A program made the position numbers and the translations under genes. A DNA stretch of 64,000 nt, taken from NCBI GenBank assembly GCA_049889395.1, contig JBMHDM010000031.1:90377-154376 (forward strand), written 5' to 3'. The stretch comes from UBA3537 sp049889395. Lineage in GTDB: Bacteria; Bacteroidota; Bacteroidia; Flavobacteriales; Flavobacteriaceae. Of the stretch, positions 33,929 to 42,494 are shown piece after piece (within the stretch, counting starts at the first letter, position 1; each line of letters begins with the position of its first letter). The notes under the pieces are model-generated. The model saw only the letters and a program-made list of their open reading frames with translations, was not told the DNA's origin and made no database searches.

Positions 33929-34870
33929 TTAATTGGCTTTTGGCAAAAAAATCTCGGCCATCATACATCGGGCACTACCACCGCCACAAGCTTCAATAAT
34001 GTTAAGTGAACTTGAAACAATTTTGGCATGACCTTGAAGCTGATTCAATTGATTGGAAGTCAAAGAATCTTTGGCTGATTGGCTCATAATTAAAAGAGAG
34101 TTACCTTGAGCATCATTTAATTGAAGCATGTTTCCTGCAAACTGATTGACTTGAGATTCTGTAATTTCAATAATTGTTTTTCTATCTTTTTTCAAATGAC
34201 TTGTAACTAAATTTTGTTCTTTTTTGTCGTCAATTGAATCCAAGCAAATGACAGCAAAAGTATCGCCAAGGCACATCATTACGTTGGTATGATATATTTT
34301 TTTTCGTGTGTTATTAACGGATTGATAGGCCGAAAAAACAACTGGGGTATATTCAAAATCTTCACAAAATTCGATAAATAAGCCTTCATCGGCACGAGGG
34401 GAAAGTGCACAATAGGCCTTTCTATTGTCTCTGTCCAAAATGACACTTCCAGTTCCTTCTAAAAAAACTTCCTCATGTTCTGCGTTGGTGTAGTCCATTA
34501 CGGTCTTTATTTGAAAACCATTGGCTTCTACGGCTTGTAAGATAGATTCTTTTCTTTCATCTCGCCTATTTTTTGCAAACATAGGGTATAGAGCTGCTGT
34601 GCCATCGCTATGGAATGACACCCAATTATTTGGAAAGATAGAATCAGGTGTGTCGAAATCTTTTGTATCGTCTACTACAATGACTTGTACTCCAGCATCA
34701 CGAAGTATTCTTACAAAACTGTCAAACTCATTGACAGCGAGTTGATTAACCCCATCTGAATTTATATTATCAATTATTTTTTGGTAGTAGTTATTCACTG
34801 CGGTCTGCTCATTCATTCTGAACTGCACAGGACGTATCATCAATATTGCATTTGTTGTTTGTTTATTCAT
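33929..34870 (-). CDS. ctlX: Citrulline utilization hydrolase CtlX-like protein
   Basis: A 313-residue protein of the guanidino-group modifying (pentein) superfamily, closest in my reading to CtlX-type hydrolases named for citrulline utilization. The N-terminal IRPVQFRMNEQTAVNNYYQ segment is characteristic, as are IFPNNWVSFHSDG (about 79-91), EVFLEGTGS with the acidic catalytic residue, YHTNVMMCLGD with the catalytic His, and GGGSARCMMAEIF with the nucleophilic Cys near the C-terminus. It is one base apart from a second pentein-fold gene upstream, and argS follows. The exact substrate (citrulline, arginine or another guanidino/ureido compound) is inferred from family naming. Confidence 0.8.
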   Translation of the reverse strand: MNKQTTNAILMIRPVQFRMNEQTAVNNYYQKIIDNINSDGVNQLAVNEFDSFVRILRDAGVQVIVVDDTKDFDTPDSIFPNNWVSFHSDGTAALYPMFAKNRRDERKESILQAVEANGFQIKTVMDYTNAEHEEVFLEGTGSVILDRDNRKAYCALSPRADEGLFIEFCEDFEYTPVVFSAYQSVNNTRKKIYHTNVMMCLGDTFAVICLDSIDDKKEQNLVTSHLKKDRKTIIEITESQVNQFAGNMLQLNDAQGNSLLIMSQSAKDSLTSNQLNQLQGHAKIVSSSLNIIEACGGGSARCMMAEIFLPKAN

Positions 34871-34871
34871 C

Positions 34872-35786
34872 CTAAGCTCTAATTAATGGCATGGTTGAGC
34901 AACGCAATAAACCACCTTGTTTAGAAATTTCGATATAGGGAACTTCCTCTACGTGAAATTTTTGATAACGAAGCCAATCGTTTAAGCGAGTGAAGCTTTG
35001 TTCCGAGATGACTACATCTTGAGAAATTGAAAATACATTACAATACATGGCAGCCATTTCACTTTTTGTAGCATAAAAAATATTATTTGATCCAAAAAAT
35101 TGTTCTAAAAATTTGACATCATCAGGATTTAAAAACCCTCCTTTGTGTATCAATGCTTTACCATGTCCAAGAGGTTGAAAGCAACAGTCTAAGTGCAGGG
35201 CATTTTCCAGTGGATTGGTATTAGATTTCTTGAGTTCAAATGATTTAATGATTTTATGAGGAAAAAGCGACTGCAATGCTCTGACGGCTTGGATATTAGT
35301 TCTTGCCGTGATGTAATTTGGATAATCATCGCCAGTGTAAACTCCTACAAAAATATAGTCGTCATGTAGAATAACATCACCACCTTCTATATGGCATTCT
35401 ATTGGAAGTTCAATTATTTTGCTTGGATTAATTTGCTCTAAAATATCTGTAATAGCCAAAAGTTCGGCCTCGCGATCTGGCAAAATATTAGATTTAATTA
35501 ATTGATCCTCAATAACAAAAGCAATATCCCTGGAGAAAATTTGGTTGTAGTCTGATATGATATTTGGGCGATAGACTGTAATATCATAAGATTTGAAAAT
35601 ACTTTCCAATGCCGTCATTTCACTAATCATATTAGACTCTATGGGGTATGTTTCCGACAAGACATGTTGCCTACTGCTGGGATCGTAGCACGCTTCAGGA
35701 CTTGGAATGACGCCATTACTTTCTGCTGTTCCTAAAAGAACGGCCTTTAAAGGATTTGTTTCATTAAAAACATTCAAGCTTATCAT
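34872..35786 (-). CDS. Amidinotransferase / dimethylarginine dimethylaminohydrolase-like protein
   Basis: A second pentein-superfamily enzyme, 304 residues. The pattern fits the DDAH/arginine deiminase-related group: NPLKAVLLG near the start, FSRDIAFVIED (about 88-98), HIEGGDVILHDD with the catalytic His/Glu region, ALHLDCCFQPLG with the active-site His of HLD, and LRCSTMPLIRA with the nucleophilic Cys six residues before the end of the motif. All key residues are present, so it is probably active on arginine or a methylated or related guanidine. It is 9 nt downstream of gltA and one base upstream of ctlX, suggesting a joint role in arginine or citrulline metabolism. Confidence 0.78.
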   Translation of the reverse strand: MISLNVFNETNPLKAVLLGTAESNGVIPSPEACYDPSSRQHVLSETYPIESNMISEMTALESIFKSYDITVYRPNIISDYNQIFSRDIAFVIEDQLIKSNILPDREAELLAITDILEQINPSKIIELPIECHIEGGDVILHDDYIFVGVYTGDDYPNYITARTNIQAVRALQSLFPHKIIKSFELKKSNTNPLENALHLDCCFQPLGHGKALIHKGGFLNPDDVKFLEQFFGSNNIFYATKSEMAAMYCNVFSISQDVVISEQSFTRLNDWLRYQKFHVEEVPYIEISKQGGLLRCSTMPLIRA

Positions 35787-35795
35787 AGGCTTGAT

Positions 35796-37079
35796 TTATG
35801 CTTTTACTGACTTGAAAGTGCGGTAATTAGGACCCGTATAGATTTGACGCGGACGTCCAATGGGTTCTTTTCTCAATCGCATTTCTCGCCATTGACCAAT
35901 CCAACCTGGAAGACGACCTAAAGCAAACATCACTGTAAACATATCTACAGGAATTCCCATGGCTCGATAAATAATTCCAGAATAAAAATCGACATTGGGA
36001 TACAGACGACGATCTACAAAATAAGAATCGACTAAAGCCTCTTTCTCTAAACCTTTAGCGATATCGAGTATAGGGTCTTCTACACCAAGATCATTTAAAA
36101 CTTCGTCTGCTGCTACTTTAATAATCTTAGCCCGTGGATCAAAGTTTTTATAGACACGGTGACCAAAGCCCATTAGTCTGAAGGGATCACTTTTATCTTT
36201 TGCTTTAGCCATATACTTTTTGGTGTCGCCACCATCAGCTCGAATAGCTTCTAACATTTCCAAAACAGCTTGATTGGCTCCGCCGTGAAGTGGACCCCAA
36301 AGTGCTGATATGCCTGATGAAATGGAAGCAAATAGTCCGGCATGTGACGAGCCTACAATTCGTACTGTAGAGGTAGAGCAATTCTGTTCATGATCAGCAT
36401 GTAGAATAAGTAGTTTATTCAGTGCATTAACTATAATAGGATTTTGGACATAATCTTCGTTGGGTTGCTTGAACATCATTTTTAAAACATTCTCAACATA
36501 ACCCAAGGAATTATCACCATAATCTAATGGAAGACCCTGCTTTTTTCGCATAGTCCACGCGACTAGAATTGGTAATTTTCCGAGAATTTTCACAACAGAA
36601 TTATACATATCTTCCTCTGAATCAACATTAACAGAGCTCGGATTGAATGCTGTTAAAGCACTGGTTAGGGAGGACAAGACTCCCATGGGATGAGCCGATT
36701 TCGGAAATGCATCTAGAATTTTTCGAATATCATCGTCAACTATAGAATTCTTTTTGATGTCCTCATGGAATTTCTCAAATTGTTCTTTACTTGGTAATTC
36801 ACCAAATATCAGAAGGAAGGCCACTTCAAGAAAGTCGGCTTTTTCAGCTAGCTCGTCTATTGAATAGCCACGATATCTCAAAATTCCTTTTTCTCCATCT
36901 AAAAAGGTAATACCACTTTCGCAAGAACCAGTATTCTTAAATCCAGGGTCGATGGTTGTAACACCTGCTGTTTTGGCTCTTAGGCTACTTATATCTATAG
37001 CTTGCTCGTTTTCTGTACCCTCAATGATAGGAAATTCATACTTGTGGCCATTAATTTCTAAAATTGCTGTATCTGACAT
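35796..37079 (-). CDS. gltA: Citrate synthase
   Basis: GltA condenses acetyl-CoA and oxaloacetate to citrate at the entry of the TCA cycle. The 427-residue type I (hexameric, NADH-sensitive class) enzyme has the N-terminal beta-rich extension (about 1-40, HKYEFPIIEGTENEQAI), ILRYRGYSIDELAEKADF, and the active-site segments HADHEQNCSTSTVR (His catalysis), GPLHGGANQAVLEML (catalytic His) and LMGFGHRVYKNFDPR, with the catalytic Asp in VDFYSGIIYRAMGIP. It starts after the enolase terminator, so it has its own promoter somewhere in 37080-37166; I cannot find a clear -7 box there. Confidence 0.96.
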   Translation of the reverse strand: MSDTAILEINGHKYEFPIIEGTENEQAIDISSLRAKTAGVTTIDPGFKNTGSCESGITFLDGEKGILRYRGYSIDELAEKADFLEVAFLLIFGELPSKEQFEKFHEDIKKNSIVDDDIRKILDAFPKSAHPMGVLSSLTSALTAFNPSSVNVDSEEDMYNSVVKILGKLPILVAWTMRKKQGLPLDYGDNSLGYVENVLKMMFKQPNEDYVQNPIIVNALNKLLILHADHEQNCSTSTVRIVGSSHAGLFASISSGISALWGPLHGGANQAVLEMLEAIRADGGDTKKYMAKAKDKSDPFRLMGFGHRVYKNFDPRAKIIKVAADEVLNDLGVEDPILDIAKGLEKEALVDSYFVDRRLYPNVDFYSGIIYRAMGIPVDMFTVMFALGRLPGWIGQWREMRLRKEPIGRPRQIYTGPNYRTFKSVKA

Positions 37080-37166
37080 TATTGTATTTAACTGTTGGTT
37101 TTTACAGCGCTAATTTAAGAAAATACCACGATTTTATCAATTTGATTTCTAATATAATTATTGAAC

Positions 37167-37197
37167 AAAAAAAAAAGCTTTTCAGTACTGAAAAGCT
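37167..37197 (-). terminator. Rho-independent terminator of eno
   Basis: A 22-nt perfect palindrome (37176-37197, arms AGCTTTTCAGT and its complement) is followed on the minus strand by ten T (37176-37167). It lies 31 nt after the enolase stop. Confidence 0.88.
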
Positions 37198-37228
37198 ATG
37201 TAAAATTCAAAAGGAATAAAAATCTTAT

Positions 37229-38518
37229 CTAATTGATTTTAAAAGCCTCTTTTTGAGGGTAATAGGCGGTTTCTCTTAGATCTTCTTCAATTCGAAGCAA
37301 TTGATTGTATTTTGCCATTCGATCGCTGCGAGAAGCCGAGCCGGTTTTGATTTGTCCTGTGGACAAAGCTACAGCCAAATCTGCTATTGTATTATCTTCT
37401 GTCTCGCCTGAGCGATGTGACATCACCGAAGTATAGCCGGCTTGATGAGCCATATCAACTGCCGCAATGGTTTCTGTTAATGACCCTATTTGATTCACTT
37501 TAATCAGAATGGAATTGGCTATATTGTTTTTAATACCACGAGATAAACGTTCTACATTGGTAACAAACAGATCGTCGCCAACTAGTTGAACCTTATCGCC
37601 TATTTTATCAGTTAAATATTTCCATCCATCCCAATCATTTTCATCCATTCCATCTTCTATTGATATTATGGGGTATTTTTGGACTAATTCGGCCAGATAA
37701 TCGGCCTGTTCTTGACTGGTTCTAATCTGTCCCTTATCCCCTTCAAATTTCGAGTAATCATACTTTCCGTCAACATAAAATTCAGCAGAGGCACAATCCA
37801 AAGCTATCATGACTTCGTCTCCAAAAGTGTAGCCGGCATTGTTTACGGCCAAGGCGATTGTATCCAATGCGTCTTCAGTACCATCTAATGTTGGTGCAAA
37901 TCCACCTTCGTCGCCCACTGCAGTACTCAATCCTCTGCTATAAAGAACTTTTTTTAGGTTGTGAAATATTTCTGTCCCCATTTGCATGGCGTGGGTAAAA
38001 CTTTTTGCTTTAACAGGGATGATCATAAACTCTTGAAAGGCAATGGGTGCGTCACTGTGAGATCCACCATTGATAATATTCATCATGGGAACTGGTAATG
38101 TTTTAGCCGATGGCCCTCCGATATATTGATACAATGGTTTGCCTGATGCTGATGCTGCTGCTTTGGCCACTGCTAGAGAAATCCCTAAAACAGCATTAGC
38201 GCCTAAATTTGACTTATTAGGTGTGCCATCCAAGTCAATCATAGTATTATCGATTGACTCTTGTTCAAATACAGACATTCCCAATAAAGCTGGTGCCAGA
38301 ACATCATTGACATTGTTGACCGCTTTTAGCACCCCTTTACCCATGTAGGTGTTTCCACCATCTCGAAGTTCCACCGCTTCGTGTTCGCCTGTAGAGGCTC
38401 CTGACGGGACAGCAGCTCTACCAAAGAAACCGTCGGAGGTGGTTACATCAACTTCTACAGTTGGATTCCCTCTTGAATCTAAAATTTGTCTGGCATGGAT
38501 TTTTGCAATTGAACTCAT
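37229..38518 (-). CDS. eno: Enolase (phosphopyruvate hydratase)
   Basis: Enolase interconverts 2-phosphoglycerate and phosphoenolpyruvate in glycolysis. The 429 residues show IHARQILDSRGNPTVEVDV at the start, GASTGEHEAVELRD (mobile loop), the catalytic Glu region VGDEGGFAPTL, the metal-binding DCASAEFY, SIEDGMDENDWDGW and QLVGDDLFVTN, then KVNQIGSLTET (catalytic Lys) and SHRSGETEDNTIADL. An upstream in-frame ATG at 38551 would add 11 residues but lies inside the promoter, so the start at 38518 is firm. Confidence 0.97.
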   Translation of the reverse strand: MSSIAKIHARQILDSRGNPTVEVDVTTSDGFFGRAAVPSGASTGEHEAVELRDGGNTYMGKGVLKAVNNVNDVLAPALLGMSVFEQESIDNTMIDLDGTPNKSNLGANAVLGISLAVAKAAASASGKPLYQYIGGPSAKTLPVPMMNIINGGSHSDAPIAFQEFMIIPVKAKSFTHAMQMGTEIFHNLKKVLYSRGLSTAVGDEGGFAPTLDGTEDALDTIALAVNNAGYTFGDEVMIALDCASAEFYVDGKYDYSKFEGDKGQIRTSQEQADYLAELVQKYPIISIEDGMDENDWDGWKYLTDKIGDKVQLVGDDLFVTNVERLSRGIKNNIANSILIKVNQIGSLTETIAAVDMAHQAGYTSVMSHRSGETEDNTIADLAVALSTGQIKTGSASRSDRMAKYNQLLRIEEDLRETAYYPQKEAFKIN

Positions 38519-38548
38519 TGTATTTTTGTTTGATTGGTTTTTCAAGCG

Positions 38549-38556
38549 CAAAAGTA
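38549..38556 (-). promoter_or_regulatory. Promoter -7 element of eno
   Basis: On the minus strand TACTTTTG matches TAnnTTTG exactly, 30 nt upstream of the chosen ATG. No clear -33 TTG is seen at the usual distance. Confidence 0.6.
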
Positions 38557-38660
38557 CAAAAATGAAGTCTTATTACACATAATTAGTATGTGAAATGGTT
38601 TAAAATTAAACTACATCGTTTGAGTCTAGCCTAGCGATGAAGTTCTAGAAATCTAATCCT

Positions 38661-39758
38661 TTATTTTAACAGATCAATGAATTGATCGAAAAGATAGGAG
38701 GAATCGTGAGGTCCAGGACTAGCCTCGGGATGATACTGAACTGAAAAACACTTTTTGTTTTTCATGGCAATTCCAGCAACAGTATCATCATTTAAGTGTA
38801 AGTGTGTAACCTCTAATTCAGGGTTAGACTCAGCCTCAGATCTGTTGATGGCAAAACCATGATTTTGAGAGGTGATTTCACCTTTTCCGGTTTTTAGGTT
38901 CTTTACGGGATGATTAATTCCTCGGTGACCATTATGCATTTTGTAGGTTGAGATCCCATTGGCTAAAGCTATAACTTGATGGCCTAGACAAATTCCAAAT
39001 AATGGTAAGTTTTTTTCAATAATAGATTTGGCTAATGTTTGGGCTTCAACTAAAGGTTTAGGATCTCCTGGTCCATTGGACAAGAAGTAGCCGTCTGGTC
39101 TCCACGCGCTTAGTTCTTCGAAAGTTGAATTATACGGAAATACCTTAATGTAAGCATCGCGTTTGGCCAAATTTCTTAGGATATTTTTCTTGATACCAAT
39201 ATCTAAAGCAGCTATTTTGTAGGTTGAATTTTCATCTCCAAAGAAATATGGTTCTTTAGTGGAGACTTTTGAAGCTAGCTCAAGACCCTCCATATTGGGG
39301 ACATCTGCTAGTTGTTTTTTTAATTCATCAATACGATTAACTTCAGTAGAAATCACAGCATTCATGGCGCCATTTTCTCTAATGTAACTCACTAAAGCTC
39401 TCGTGTCCACATCAGAAATTGCAAATAAATCATTGGCTTCAAAAAAGGATTCTAAACTGCCACTGGAGTCTATTCTGGAGTAATCATAGCTAAAGTTTTT
39501 ACAAATCAATCCAGCTATTTTTATGCTGTCTGATTCAACTTCTGAGTCGTTTACCCCGTAGTTTCCTATGTGGGCATTGGTGGTTACCATAAGCTGTCCA
39601 TAGTACGATGGATCAGTGAATATCTCTTGATATCCTGTCATTCCTGTATTAAAGCAAACTTCACCGAATGCTGTTCCTTCTTTGCCTATGGCTTTACCAA
39701 AAAAAATAGTTCCGTCTGCTAGGATTAAGATAGCGTTTTTTCTTGACTTATATTTCAT
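38661..39758 (-). CDS. carA: Carbamoyl-phosphate synthase small subunit
   Basis: CarA is the glutamine amidotransferase subunit that feeds ammonia to CarB for carbamoyl phosphate, used in arginine and pyrimidine synthesis. The 365 residues have the small-subunit N-terminal domain (ILADGTIFFGKAIGKEGTAFGEVCFNTGMTGYQEI covers about 9-43) and a class I glutaminase domain with the nucleophilic Cys in FGICLGHQVIALA and the His/Glu pair in SVQYHPEASPGPHDS. An ATG at 39791 in frame would lie against the rplQ terminator, so I chose the ATG at 39758 (MKYKSRKNAIL). carB is not in the window. Confidence 0.95.
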   Translation of the reverse strand: MKYKSRKNAILILADGTIFFGKAIGKEGTAFGEVCFNTGMTGYQEIFTDPSYYGQLMVTTNAHIGNYGVNDSEVESDSIKIAGLICKNFSYDYSRIDSSGSLESFFEANDLFAISDVDTRALVSYIRENGAMNAVISTEVNRIDELKKQLADVPNMEGLELASKVSTKEPYFFGDENSTYKIAALDIGIKKNILRNLAKRDAYIKVFPYNSTFEELSAWRPDGYFLSNGPGDPKPLVEAQTLAKSIIEKNLPLFGICLGHQVIALANGISTYKMHNGHRGINHPVKNLKTGKGEITSQNHGFAINRSEAESNPELEVTHLHLNDDTVAGIAMKNKKCFSVQYHPEASPGPHDSSYLFDQFIDLLK

Positions 39759-39791
39759 ACTGCTTTGGCTAATAGTTTCACAAAATTGCAC

Positions 39792-39824
39792 AAAAAAAAG
39801 GATAAACTAAAACAGTTTATCCTT
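39792..39824 (-). terminator. Rho-independent terminator of the ribosomal superoperon
   Basis: AAGGATAAACT and AGTTTATCCTT (39798-39808 and 39814-39824) are perfect 11-bp arms around a 5-nt loop; on the minus strand the stem runs into eight T. It lies 24 nt after the rplQ stop and 33 nt before the carA start. Confidence 0.88.
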
Positions 39825-39848
39825 AATATTTCAAATGATTATTAACAT

Positions 39849-40319
39849 TTATTCCTCTTCATCAGATGAAGCAACTGGTGCTGATGCTACTTGAGCAGCT
39901 TTGCCTCCTCTACGGCTTCTACGAGTTGTTTTCTTCTTCGGTTTATCGGCGTTGTAAACTTCGTTGTAGTCCACAAGTTCTATCATGGCCATATCGGCAT
40001 TATCACCTAATCGGTTACCAAGTTTGATGATGCGCGTATATCCACCTGGACGATCGCCAACTTTAGCTGCAACGTCTCTAAATAACATAGCAACTGCGGC
40101 TTTTTGTCTCAATCTACTAAAGACAATACGACGGTTGTGCGTGGTATCTTGTTTTGATTTTGTAATCAATGGCTCAACGAATTGCTTGAGCGCTTTGGCT
40201 TTAGCTGTTGTGGTATTAATGCGTTTGTGCTCAATTAGAGAGCAGGCCATATTGGCCAACATTGACTTTCTATGCGCGGTTTTTCTTCCTAAATGATTAA
40301 TTTTTTTTCCGTGTCTCAT
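39849..40319 (-). CDS. rplQ: 50S ribosomal protein L17
   Basis: L17 sits near the peptide exit tunnel of the large subunit. The core (about 1-120) has the usual RHGKKINHLGRKTAHRKSML start and RRIVFSRLRQKAAVAMLF. It is 156 residues, longer than the 127 of E. coli, because of a Lys/Arg-rich stretch (KKKTTRRSRRGGKAA) and an Ala/Ser/Glu tail, a common extension in Bacteroidota. It is the last gene of the alpha part of the superoperon and lies 67 nt after rpoA; a long nested hairpin fills that gap. Confidence 0.96.
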   Translation of the reverse strand: MRHGKKINHLGRKTAHRKSMLANMACSLIEHKRINTTTAKAKALKQFVEPLITKSKQDTTHNRRIVFSRLRQKAAVAMLFRDVAAKVGDRPGGYTRIIKLGNRLGDNADMAMIELVDYNEVYNADKPKKKTTRRSRRGGKAAQVASAPVASSDEEE

Positions 40320-40335
40320 GTTGTTGTCTATTAAC

Positions 40336-40384
40336 CACCATCTTGCTTCAACCCATTTTTAAAAATGGGGCGCAAAATATGGTG
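40336..40384 (-). promoter_or_regulatory. Long nested hairpin between rpoA and rplQ
   Basis: Three pairs of complementary arms are nested: CACCAT with ATGGTG (40336-40341, 40379-40384), TTGC with GCAA (40343-40346, 40372-40375) and CCCATTTTT with AAAAATGGG (40352-40360, 40361-40369). The whole fills the rpoA-rplQ gap. No T-tract follows, so it is more likely an mRNA processing, stabilising or L17-regulatory structure than a terminator. Confidence 0.55.
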
Positions 40385-40386
40385 CG

Positions 40387-41379
40387 TTAGTCTTTGTCTA
40401 ATTTATATTTACTGAGGTCCATACCAAAACTAAGTCCTTTTACACTCACTAGTTCTTCAAGTTCTGTTAATGATTTTTTTCCAAAGTTTCTGAACTTCAT
40501 TAAATCGTTTTTGTTGAAAGATACTAAATCACCTAGTGTATCTACTTCAGCAGCTTTCAAACAATTTAAGGCACGTACTGATAAGTCCATGTCAATAAGT
40601 CTTGTTTTTAGCAGCTGTCGCATGTGAAGCGATTCTTCATCATAAGTTTCAGTTTGAGCGATTTCGTCAGCCTCTAATGTAATTCGCTCGTCGGAGAATA
40701 ACATAAAGTGATGAATCAAGATCTTTGCCGCTTGAGTTAATGCATCCTGTGGATTAATAGATCCATCCGTGATGATTTCAAAAACGAGTTTTTCGTAATC
40801 GGTTTTTTGTTCTACACGGTAATTTTCAACACTGTATTTTACATTCTTAATTGGGGTGTAAATAGAATCTGTGAAAATGGTTCCAACTGCAGCAGAAGAT
40901 TTTTTATTTTCTTCGGCAGGAACATATCCGCGTCCTTTTTCAATGGTAATTTCCATGGAAAAGTTAACCTTTGAATCTAAGTTACAGATGACGTGATCTG
41001 AATTCAAAATTTGGAAACCAGAGATGAATTTCTGCAAATCGCCAGCTGTAATTTGATCTTGTCCTGATATTGATATGGATACTGATTCATTGTCAACCTC
41101 GTCGATTTGACGCTTAAAACGAATTTGTTTTAGGTTTAAAATGATTTCAGTTACATCCTCAACAACACCTTTGATGGTAGAGAATTCGTGCTCTACACCT
41201 TCAATTTTAACTGAAGTAATTGCAAAACCCTCCAATGAGGATAATAACACCCGTCTGAGGGCGTTTCCTACGGTTAATCCGTAACCAGGTTCTAGGGGTC
41301 TAAATTCGAATTTGCCTTCGTGATCTGTAGAGTCGATCATGATGACTTTATCGGGCTTCTGAAAATTTAAAATTGCCAT
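40387..41379 (-). CDS. rpoA: DNA-directed RNA polymerase subunit alpha
   Basis: The alpha subunit nucleates RNA polymerase assembly and contacts activators and UP elements. The 330-residue protein has the N-terminal dimerisation domain (GYGLTVGNALRRVLLSSLEGFAITSVKI around 33-60, EFSTIKGVVEDVTEIILNLK) and a C-terminal domain with the two helix-hairpin-helix elements (LDMDLSVRALNCLKAAEVDTLGDLV-type region near 260-285 and FRNFGKKSLTELEELV). It lies 21 nt after rpsD within the alpha operon order rpsM-rpsK-rpsD-rpoA-rplQ. Confidence 0.97.
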   Translation of the reverse strand: MAILNFQKPDKVIMIDSTDHEGKFEFRPLEPGYGLTVGNALRRVLLSSLEGFAITSVKIEGVEHEFSTIKGVVEDVTEIILNLKQIRFKRQIDEVDNESVSISISGQDQITAGDLQKFISGFQILNSDHVICNLDSKVNFSMEITIEKGRGYVPAEENKKSSAAVGTIFTDSIYTPIKNVKYSVENYRVEQKTDYEKLVFEIITDGSINPQDALTQAAKILIHHFMLFSDERITLEADEIAQTETYDEESLHMRQLLKTRLIDMDLSVRALNCLKAAEVDTLGDLVSFNKNDLMKFRNFGKKSLTELEELVSVKGLSFGMDLSKYKLDKD

Positions 41380-41400
41380 ATTGGTTTGTGTTTCAGTTAA

Positions 41401-42006
41401 TTATTTAGAATACAATTCGACGATGAACTGCTCATTGATGTTTTCTGGAATTTGAATTCGTGCCGGAACAGACACAAAAGTTCCAGATTTAGTATCGTTG
41501 TTGAAAGTAATCCATTCATAAACAGCGGATGAATTGGCTAGAGAGGCATTGATAGCTTCAAGTGATTTTGATTTTTCTCGAACAGCTACTATATCTCCTG
41601 CTTTGAGAGAGTAGGATGGGATATTAACAACGCTTCCATTGACCGTAATGTGGCGGTGAGAAACCAGTTGCCTAGCTCCCCTCCTTGAGGGCGATATCCC
41701 CATTCTATAAACTACATTGTCCAAACGAGATTCACACAATTGAAGTAAGACTTCACCTGTGATTCCGTCGGCTGCCGTTGCTTTCTTGAATAAATTTCTA
41801 AATTGTCTTTCGAGAATACCGTAAGTATATTTAGCTTTTTGCTTCTCCATGAGTTGGATTGCATATTCGGATTTTTTTCCTCTTCTACGGTTGTTACCAT
41901 GTTGTCCTGGAGGATAGTTTCTTTTTTCAAAGGACTTGTCTTCTCCAAAGATTGGTTCGCCAAACTTACGGGCGATTTTTGTTTTAGGACCAGTATATCT
42001 TGCCAT
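41401..42006 (-). CDS. rpsD: 30S ribosomal protein S4
   Basis: S4 starts assembly of the 5' domain of 16S rRNA. The 201 residues begin ARYTGPKTKIARKFGE and contain the S4 RNA-binding domain (LCESRLDNVVYRMGISPSRRGARQLVSHRHITVNG lies about 90-125). The N-terminal region has no cysteine cluster, so it is the zinc-free form. The 94-nt gap between rpsK and rpsD is wide for this operon and contains paired arms that could form a leader structure; S4 is a translational autoregulator of the alpha operon in E. coli. Confidence 0.97.
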   Translation of the reverse strand: MARYTGPKTKIARKFGEPIFGEDKSFEKRNYPPGQHGNNRRRGKKSEYAIQLMEKQKAKYTYGILERQFRNLFKKATAADGITGEVLLQLCESRLDNVVYRMGISPSRRGARQLVSHRHITVNGSVVNIPSYSLKAGDIVAVREKSKSLEAINASLANSSAVYEWITFNNDTKSGTFVSVPARIQIPENINEQFIVELYSK

Positions 42007-42027
42007 TTTGTGATTTGTTTATGAAAG

Positions 42028-42068
42028 CCATTGTGAATTCAGGTCTTATTCTTATCCTTCGCCAATGG
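42028..42068 (-). promoter_or_regulatory. Candidate rpsD leader structure
   Basis: On the minus strand CCATTG (42068-42063) can pair with CAATGG (42033-42028) across a 29-nt loop, 21 nt before the rpsD start. The same CCATT could alternatively pair with AATGG at the rpsD start codon. This is the pattern expected of a translational switch, but short matches to ATGG are common by chance. Confidence 0.35.
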
Positions 42069-42100
42069 TTTGTTCTTTCGTTATACTTGTTTATTATTAA

Positions 42101-42484
42101 TTATACTCTTCTTCGTTTTGGGGGTCTGCATCCGTTGTGAGGCGTAGGGGTAACATCGACAATCTCAGTTACTTCAATACCACCATTGTGAATACTTCTT
42201 ATAGCAGACTCTCTTCCATTTCCTGGACCTTTCACATAGACTTTAACTTTTTTCAATCCAGCTTCTTTTGCAGTTTCAACAGCATCTTCTGCAGCTAACT
42301 GTGCAGCATAAGGGGTATTTTTTTTAGATCCCCTAAAGCCCATTTTACCAGCAGATGACCAAGAGATTACGTCACCTTTTTTATTGGTCAAAGAGATAAT
42401 AATGTTGTTAAAAGAAGCTGTAATGTGAGCTTCTCCTGTGGATTCCACAATAACTTTACGTTTTTTAGTACTTGACTTTGCCAT
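42101..42484 (-). CDS. rpsK: 30S ribosomal protein S11
   Basis: S11 forms part of the platform of the small subunit next to the E site mRNA path. The 127-residue product has the family features: AHITASFNNIIISLT, the GxxxFRGSKKNTPYAAQLAAED region and the C-terminal TPTPHNGCRPPKRRRV. It lies 10 nt downstream of rpsM. The length is typical. Confidence 0.97.
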   Translation of the reverse strand: MAKSSTKKRKVIVESTGEAHITASFNNIIISLTNKKGDVISWSSAGKMGFRGSKKNTPYAAQLAAEDAVETAKEAGLKKVKVYVKGPGNGRESAIRSIHNGGIEVTEIVDVTPTPHNGCRPPKRRRV

Positions 42485-42494
42485 ATTACTAATA

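Noticed and set aside
37176..37197. The perfect 22-nt palindrome as an operator for gltA
   Set aside because: A run of ten T follows directly on the minus strand 31 nt after eno, which is the layout of a terminator.
39985..40296. A 103-codon plus-strand frame inside rplQ
   Set aside because: Fully antisense to L17 with no promoter or similarity.
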